From contig NZ_AUJR01000036.1 in the NCBI RefSeq assembly GCF_000424325.1, forward strand, positions 1 through 57,399: a stretch of 57,399 nt of DNA. Direction: 5' to 3'. A model generated the notes under the pieces. It had not been told where the DNA came from. It was given only the letters and a program-made list of their open reading frames with translations, and ran no database searches. The translations under genes and the position numbers were made by a program. Below are positions 52,782 through 57,399 of this stretch, one piece after another; positions within the stretch are counted from its first letter, which is position 1, and every line of letters begins with the position of its first letter. This DNA comes from [Clostridium] clostridioforme AGR2157. Lineage in GTDB: Bacteria; Bacillota; Clostridia; Lachnospirales; Lachnospiraceae.

Positions 52782-54239
52782 ATGAAACAACTGTATGATG
52801 TAATCATTATCGGCGGCGGCGTGGTGGGCAGCGCCATTGCCAGGGAAATGTCCAGATACCGTCTGAAAATAGGCGTATTGGAAAAGAACCTGGATGTTTG
52901 TTATGAGACCAGCGGCAGGAATTCCGGTGTGGTCCATGGCGGGTTTGCCTATGACACAGGCTCGTTGAAGGCCAGGCTCTGTGTGGAAGGCAATCAATTC
53001 ATGGGACAACTGGCAGAGGAGCTGGATTTTAAGTTCATCCGCTGCGGTAAGGTTTTGGTGGGCAATACGGCGGAGGACATGGAAACCCTGAAACGGACCA
53101 TAAGGCAGGGGGAGGAAAATGGGGCTTCAGGACTGGAGCTCATCGGAAAGGAGCGGCTCCATCAACTGGTTCCTGCTGTGGTAGGGGAATTTGCCATGTT
53201 TTCGGCGAACAGCGGAATTGTGGACCCATTCAATTATACCATAGCCCTGGCGGAGAATGCCCATGCCAACGGGGCAGCGTATTATTTTGACCATGAAGTG
53301 ACAGGAATACGGCGGGACAGCGAGGGCAATTATATTCTTACGACGCCAAAGGGTGAATTTTACACCCGGTGGGTGGTGAACAGTGCGGGACTGGGCTGCG
53401 GTAAAATATCCGATATGCTGGGTATCCGCGGATATAAGGTGATTGGTTCCAAGGGTGATTACATTATTCTGGACAAGCGCACAGGTCCTCTTCTTCCCAT
53501 GCCTGTATATCCGGTTCCCAGCAACACATACATGGGAATCCATGTGACCAACACTACAGACGGCAATGTCATTATTGGTCCCAACGCGGAGATGGTAACA
53601 GATTTTACATACTATGGTGTCCCCCAGGAAAATATGGATTACCTGGCTAAGAGCTCAGACCTGTGGCCATGTATCCATAAAAAGGATTATATCCGCAACT
53701 ATTCCGGTATTCTGCCTAAATGGGTGGATGAGAACGGGGTTATACAGGATTTTAAGATAGAGATAAGGGATGACATTGCGCCCCGCGCCATTAATCTGGT
53801 GGGCATCGAGTCTCCAGGGCTTACTGCGGCAGTCCCCATTGCCCGTCATGCAATCAGCCTTATGGAAGAAAGGGAGAAGCTGACGCCGAATCCAGAGTTT
53901 AATCCTGTGAGAAAAGGAATTCCTCATTTTGCCGGGATGACTAAAGAAGAGCAGGAGCAGATGATAAGGCAGAATCCTGATTACGGCCAGGTCGTCTGCC
54001 GATGCGAAAAGGTAACCAGGGCGGAAATCCTGGCAGCCATCCATAATCCATTGGGAGTTGACACCATGGCAGGGGTCAAATACAGGACCCGTTCCATGAT
54101 GGGGCGGTGCCAGGGAGGATACTGCCAGATGCGTATTGCGCAGATGATAGAAGAGGAATTGGGAAAAAAGGAAACAGAAGTAAGGTATGCCAGAAAAGAT
54201 TCACAGATGTTTTTCGGCAGAGTACGGGAGGAGGCGTAG
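52782..54239 (+). CDS. GlpA-like FAD-dependent oxidoreductase with BFD-type [2Fe-2S] domain
   Basis: A 485-residue flavoprotein of the anaerobic glycerol-3-phosphate dehydrogenase subunit A / L-2-hydroxyglutarate oxidase group. FAD-binding IIGGGVVGSAIARE lies at residue 8-21. A C-terminal BFD-like domain (about 400-450) has CRCEKVTRAEI and GRCQGGYC, four Cys for an iron-sulfur cluster. Start ATG 52782 follows TTAGGAGGAAAGCGGC. It is three bases from the next gene. The trio with a second flavoprotein and a DUF1667 protein is a conserved clostridial unit; substrate is a hydroxy acid or glycerol-3-phosphate, unproved. Confidence 0.87.
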   Translation: MKQLYDVIIIGGGVVGSAIAREMSRYRLKIGVLEKNLDVCYETSGRNSGVVHGGFAYDTGSLKARLCVEGNQFMGQLAEELDFKFIRCGKVLVGNTAEDMETLKRTIRQGEENGASGLELIGKERLHQLVPAVVGEFAMFSANSGIVDPFNYTIALAENAHANGAAYYFDHEVTGIRRDSEGNYILTTPKGEFYTRWVVNSAGLGCGKISDMLGIRGYKVIGSKGDYIILDKRTGPLLPMPVYPVPSNTYMGIHVTNTTDGNVIIGPNAEMVTDFTYYGVPQENMDYLAKSSDLWPCIHKKDYIRNYSGILPKWVDENGVIQDFKIEIRDDIAPRAINLVGIESPGLTAAVPIARHAISLMEEREKLTPNPEFNPVRKGIPHFAGMTKEEQEQMIRQNPDYGQVVCRCEKVTRAEILAAIHNPLGVDTMAGVKYRTRSMMGRCQGGYCQMRIAQMIEEELGKKETEVRYARKDSQMFFGRVREEA

Positions 54240-54242
54240 GGA

Positions 54243-55475
54243 ATGGAAATGGACGTACTCATTGTGGGCGGCGGACCGGCGGGACTGGCTGCGGCTGTCC
54301 GGTTATACAGGAAGGGAATACATAACATATTGATTGTGGAACGGGAAAAACAGTTGGGAGGAATACTCAGGCAGTGCATTCATGACGGTTTTGGACTGAC
54401 CCGTTTTAAAACCACATTGAGCGGGCCGGAATATGCCCAGAGATTTATCGATGAGGTGGAGGAATTAGGAATTCCTTATATCACGGACGCGACTGTGCTG
54501 GAGGTGGCAGAAGACAGGACTGTCACAGCAGCAACCCGCCAGGGGCTTAAGGTGTGGAAGGCCAAGTCCGTCATCCTTACCATGGGATGCAGGGAGCGCA
54601 CCAGAGGCGCTTTGGGAATCCCGGGTGAGCGTCCTGCCGGTGTGTTTACGGCTGGGGTTGCCCAGGCTTATATTAACCTTTACAATGCAATGCCTGCAAA
54701 GGAAGTGGTCATCCTGGGCTCCGGCGACATCGGCATGATTATGGCCCGCAGGCTTACGCTGGAAGGCGCCCATGTCCAGGCCGTGTTTGAGATCCAGCCA
54801 TATCCCAGCGGCCTGCCCCGCAATGTGGAGCAGTGCCTGAATGATTACGGCATTCCGCTGTACCTGAGCCATACGGTAACGGCTGTCCACGGGGACAACC
54901 GCCTGACAGGCGTCACGGTGTCCCGGGTGGATGAACACTTAAGACCCATTCCGGGAACAGAAAAGGAATACAAGTGTGATACCCTGATACTTTCCGTGGG
55001 CCTGATTCCCGAAAATGAACTTTCTCTGGACGCTGGCGTGACCCTGGATGACAGGACAAAAGGCGCTGTGGTGGATGAACATTTCCAGACGGATGTGGCG
55101 GGAATCTTTGCCGCGGGAAACGTGCTCCACGTCCATGATTTAGTGGACTTTGTTTCCATGGAAGCAGAGAGCTTGGCGGATTCAGCCGCGGAATATGTGC
55201 AGAAGGGATGCCTGGCCCCCTGTCCCATCGATATAGGAACAGACAGCCATATTAACCATACCGTTCCCCAGAGAGTGAGCGGCACCAGGGATTTTAAGCT
55301 GTCCCTGAGGGTAAACAGTCCCTTGAAGGAATGCCGCATTGAGGTAAGGCAGGACGGAATATTGGTGGCATCCAGGAAAATGAAGAAGGCGATACCGGCC
55401 GAGATGATTGAACTTGCCGTTAAGGCAGATAAACTGGTGTCCCTGAGCCGGCTGGAGGTGAGCGCTGAATGTTGA
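54243..55475 (+). CDS. GlpB-like NAD(P)/FAD-dependent oxidoreductase
   Basis: A 410-residue pyridine-nucleotide-disulfide-type flavoprotein. The first nucleotide site is VGGGPAGLAAAVRL near residue 8, then ILTMGCRERTRGA and a second site VVILGSGDIGMIMARRLTLEG near 155; VAGIFAAGNVLHVHDLVD near 290 is the FAD-binding end. It is probably the partner transferring electrons from GlpA-like protein. Three bases separate it from the upstream gene, and its end overlaps the next start by seven bases. Confidence 0.87.
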   Translation: MEMDVLIVGGGPAGLAAAVRLYRKGIHNILIVEREKQLGGILRQCIHDGFGLTRFKTTLSGPEYAQRFIDEVEELGIPYITDATVLEVAEDRTVTAATRQGLKVWKAKSVILTMGCRERTRGALGIPGERPAGVFTAGVAQAYINLYNAMPAKEVVILGSGDIGMIMARRLTLEGAHVQAVFEIQPYPSGLPRNVEQCLNDYGIPLYLSHTVTAVHGDNRLTGVTVSRVDEHLRPIPGTEKEYKCDTLILSVGLIPENELSLDAGVTLDDRTKGAVVDEHFQTDVAGIFAAGNVLHVHDLVDFVSMEAESLADSAAEYVQKGCLAPCPIDIGTDSHINHTVPQRVSGTRDFKLSLRVNSPLKECRIEVRQDGILVASRKMKKAIPAEMIELAVKADKLVSLSRLEVSAEC

Positions 55476-55867
55476 GAGAATATACATGTATTATCTGCCC
55501 CAACGGATGTGATATAAGGGCGCAGATTGAAGAGAGGGAAGACGGAACCAGACGGATTTGCTCCGTGGAGGGCGCCGCATGCCCAAAGGGCAGGGCGTAT
55601 GTGGAACAGGAATTGACGAACCCCCAGAGAAATATTGCCACATCTGTATTGGTAAAGGGCGGTATACTCCCCCTGGCCAGCGTGAGGCTGACAAACCCCA
55701 TACCCCGGGACCGGATTTTTGATGCAATGGGTGAGATAAAGAAATGTACCCTGACCGCCCCTGTGAAAGCGGGAACCGTTGTTATACCGCATTTGCTGGG
55801 GTATGACGCGGATGTAATTGTGACTAAGTCAGTGCCGGAAAATGGATGCAGGCAAAGTTCGGACTGA
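55469..55867 (+). CDS. DUF1667 domain protein (GlpC-like electron-transfer partner)
   Basis: A 132-residue protein with Cys clusters C-x2-C near the start (CIICPNGCDI) and CSVEGAACPKG near residue 30, suited to an iron-sulfur centre, followed by the typical ASVRLTNPIPRDRIFDAM block. DUF1667 proteins regularly follow GlpAB-like pairs and likely pass electrons from them. It overlaps the previous gene (ATG 55469 inside its end) so translation is coupled. Confidence 0.87.
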   Translation: MLREYTCIICPNGCDIRAQIEEREDGTRRICSVEGAACPKGRAYVEQELTNPQRNIATSVLVKGGILPLASVRLTNPIPRDRIFDAMGEIKKCTLTAPVKAGTVVIPHLLGYDADVIVTKSVPENGCRQSSD

Positions 55868-55964
55868 TGAAAAAATAAAGAAGAGTCTGTTATTGTTTTA
55901 TGCACTTTTTTTTTCAATCCCCAGGAATTTTCCTGACAAACTAATTGTAACATATAAGTAATTA

Positions 55965-55993
55965 ATGACACTCCTGGTAAATTATGCTATTCT
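55965..55993 (+). promoter_or_regulatory. Promoter of the 41-aa peptide gene
   Basis: ATGACA (55965-55970), 17 bases and TATTCT (55988-55993) form a moderate promoter. The leader after it (to 56054) resembles the first module's leader, sharing GTGTTGGCCT and a G-rich ribosome site followed by G-A-T-G-C/G-T-G-C. Confidence 0.5.
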
Positions 55994-56054
55994 TGTTTTA
56001 AGAAGTTATCGTGTTACAGGGTGTGTTGGCCTCATTCTAATGGGGGTGATGCCA

Positions 56055-56180
56055 ATGAAAAATCATTTTGATTTTAAGGATATGATGACCTTTGGTCTAT
56101 TCCTTTTGGCATTATTTACATTCGTTTTTACGTTTTGTAAGAAGCTACATAGAAAAACCACCCTGATACTTGGCAGTTAA
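56055..56180 (+). CDS. Small hydrophobic peptide, putative type I toxin (second copy)
   Basis: A 41-residue frame, MKNHFDFKDMMTFGLF then LLALFTFVFTF and the basic tail CKKLHRKTT. One membrane helix is followed by a Lys/Arg-rich end, the classic holin-like-toxin layout. It matches the peptide at 1485-1568 through FDFKD-M-FG-F-LAL-TF. ATG 56055 has GGGGGTG at the right spacing; a longer frame from 55965 starts inside the promoter. Its last codons run into the terminator stem, and its stop is in the loop. It converges with a predicted antisense RNA. Confidence 0.6.
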   Translation: MKNHFDFKDMMTFGLFLLALFTFVFTFCKKLHRKTTLILGS

Positions 56181-56195
56181 GAGGGTGGTATTTCT
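56152..56195. terminator. Bidirectional terminator of module 2
   Basis: ACCACCCT (56157-56164) and AGGGTGGT (56182-56189) form the stem; AAAAA flanks one side and ATTTCT the other. The peptide's stop codon lies in its loop. Confidence 0.65.
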
Positions 56196-56241
56196 ATCTT
56201 CATATTCAGCTAACCCCTTGTGGGCGGTTGTTTCTTTTATG
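56152..56241 (-). ncRNA. Candidate antitoxin RNA of module 2
   Basis: From the minus-strand promoter (56275-56247) an RNA of about 90 nt would start near 56240 and end at the shared terminator. It passes a CCC/GGG hairpin (about 56214-56229), equivalent to the 5' hairpin of RNA 1. It is antisense to the last 28 coding bases and the 3' untranslated region of the peptide mRNA. Confidence 0.5.
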
Positions 56242-56246
56242 TTTAT

Positions 56247-56275
56247 ATAATAGCAGATTTTGGTAATTTATTCAA
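56247..56275 (-). promoter_or_regulatory. Promoter for antisense RNA 2
   Basis: On the minus strand TTGAAT (56275-56270), 17 bases and TATTAT (56252-56247). The -35 and spacing are identical to the promoter of RNA 1. The remainder of the gap to 56459 holds no gene that can be supported. Confidence 0.65.
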
Positions 56276-56459
56276 GGTTTTTCTAATATTGAGTTTCGGT
56301 TTACCAATGATGGTTCTGTAATCAATACAATAATAAAGCGTATTTAAGTGGTACAATGTCTGCTCTTTACAATGAACAACACTACTCAGTAAAGGCCAAT
56401 ATACTCAAAAAAATCCTTAAGCCGATGGGCAGTCTGCTATATAAAGTTTTTTAAAATTA

Positions 56460-57347
56460 CTAAATTCCGAACTCCTTAAACAACTGTTCCTGATAAGTCC
56501 TATCCGATGCTGCCCGGATGATATCATCCGCCCTACCTGCATCTGCCAGCTTCATATTCAGCGCATTTGCGCGCCCCAGCCCCTGCTGAACGCCTTTTTC
56601 TATTCCTTTCTCCACACCGTCCTCAAACAGCATTTTGCCTAAAACAGTCATTCCGATCCTCTCCTTTATCATCTTTAATTCATCTCTGTCCAAAAATTTT
56701 ACTGCCAGCGCATATAGTACTGACTGCATTCTTTTTCGCTCATCATCCCCTGCTTTGAGTTCCTTACACTGAAGAAACTCCATGCCCTGGTAAATCCGCT
56801 GGCTCATCTCCATCTTTCCCGACATCAAAGGGGTCAAAAGCAGAGGAAATACATCATGGCGTCTCAGGGTCTTGCCCCGGTTGATTTTCCGCCTCAGCTT
56901 TTCAAAGACCTTGTCCGCATTCCTGTCCCTTAGCCGAACCACCTCTACTCTGTATACGTTCATTCCGTTGACCAGTTCCTTTTTCAGGATTTTCACCCGG
57001 GATGTACATATTACAGTTGTGGTGACCGGAACATCATATGTAAGCCCTATGTAAGCCTCATATTCCCGGAACCGTCTCAAGTCTTTCTCCCGTATGCTGT
57101 CGCTCTCAAATTCCAGATGTCTCCACGAACCGTCCTTCATGATGAAATTAAAGTCTTCTTCCAGCCTTCGCATCTCCAGATGGACATGCTCTGTAGGTGC
57201 CACGCAGGCAATCCGGCCCTTTATACCAGCATAGGGAAGCAAATCCTCCCCGAAAAACTGTGCCGCTGTCTTCATTACCTTGTCCTCCAGCTGGCTGAAC
57301 CCGCTGGCCCCTGCTGATTCCTGTTCACGCAGGTATTCTTTTCCCAT
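56460..57347 (-). CDS. Rpn/YhgA-type PD-(D/E)XK nuclease family protein
   Basis: A 295-residue protein of the recombination-promoting-nuclease / transposase-like PD-(D/E)XK group. DFNFIMKDGSWRHLEFESD near residue 87 carries the D ... E-x-[SD] core, and LRRFREYEAYIGLTYDVPV and TVICTSRV follow. The C-terminus has tandem GVEKGIEKGVQQGLGRA, typical of the family. Members are often present in several copies and are not always mobile. ATG 57347 follows AGGAGGCTG. Confidence 0.75.
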   Translation of the reverse strand: MGKEYLREQESAGASGFSQLEDKVMKTAAQFFGEDLLPYAGIKGRIACVAPTEHVHLEMRRLEEDFNFIMKDGSWRHLEFESDSIREKDLRRFREYEAYIGLTYDVPVTTTVICTSRVKILKKELVNGMNVYRVEVVRLRDRNADKVFEKLRRKINRGKTLRRHDVFPLLLTPLMSGKMEMSQRIYQGMEFLQCKELKAGDDERKRMQSVLYALAVKFLDRDELKMIKERIGMTVLGKMLFEDGVEKGIEKGVQQGLGRANALNMKLADAGRADDIIRAASDRTYQEQLFKEFGI

Positions 57348-57399
57348 ACAGCCTCCTGTTCCGGCAAGCCATATAAGAACCTATCCCCATTATAGCGTT

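Noticed and set aside
56356-56454. A 32-residue frame with a basic helical end
   Set aside because: There is no ribosome site and no homologue in the window; it may be chance next to the Rpn gene.
1-57399. CRISPR arrays, rRNA or tRNA genes, replication origin
   Set aside because: No regular repeat-spacer series, no cloverleaf or rRNA-like sequence and no DnaA-box cluster were seen in the intergenic regions by eye. A tRNAscan or Infernal run would settle this.

Overview
The window looks like chromosome from a gut Lachnospiraceae member, most likely the Enterocloster / Clostridium clostridioforme-bolteae group. This rests on the type III glutamine synthetase, the GlpAB-DUF1667 trio, DUF6483 and DUF6512 proteins, choline-binding repeats, strong AGGAGG ribosome sites and moderate GC. 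The genus is inferred from gene content; no alignment was run. No rRNA, tRNA or CRISPR array was found.

1-3.3 kb is a junkyard of broken genes: fragments of an IS630 transposase, a DUF1016 nuclease-like protein, an AbiJ-like N-terminus, an IS66 transposase and a chromate transporter. An apparently intact two-RNA module lies inside it: a 27-aa hydrophobic peptide gene on the minus strand, with an antisense RNA promoter and a shared terminator facing it. A related module with a 41-aa peptide sits at 55.9-56.3 kb in the opposite orientation. Both have the layout of type I toxin-antitoxin loci. In the first, the 5' and 3' ends of the toxin mRNA are complementary, and the antisense RNA carries a match to the toxin ribosome site.

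3.3-11.3 kb is a self-contained accessory unit: a tripartite tricarboxylate transporter (TctC-TctB-TctA), a Cys-type sulfatase, a GntR-LacI hybrid regulator and the radical-SAM enzyme that matures sulfatases. A broken IS110 element lies between transporter and sulfatase. The unit plausibly imports and desulfates an organic sulfate ester and supplies its own enzyme activator.

11.6-40.6 kb is mostly chromosomal housekeeping: folate cyclo-ligase, M18 aminopeptidase, a secreted PPIase lipoprotein, xanthine phosphoribosyltransferase, a HAD phosphatase, a phosphoesterase, three predicted extracytoplasmic zinc-metalloprotease-type proteins (M3, M13, DUF3810), an AI-2E family transporter, a Suv3-like helicase, a uracil/xanthine permease, SfsA, threonine synthase, class II aldolase and type III glutamine synthetase. 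Iron-related genes are scattered through it: an HMA-domain membrane protein behind a DtxR/IdeR-like box, a FeoB-like protein with all recognisable GTPase motifs eroded, and a FeoA.

40.8-46.7 kb is a cell-envelope block: a three-part protein (winged helix, LicC-like nucleotidyltransferase, LicA-like choline kinase), a choline-binding-repeat protein, a GH25 lysozyme with choline-binding repeats and a polysaccharide deacetylase. This suggests phosphocholine decoration of the surface together with proteins that dock on it.

46.7-55.9 kb carries RarA, Rho, MscL, TsaC/Sua5, and then an FCD-type GntR regulator followed by a GlpA/GlpB-like oxidoreductase operon whose promoter is flanked by two copies of a palindromic operator. 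The window ends with the second toxin-antitoxin-like module and an Rpn-type PD-(D/E)XK nuclease.
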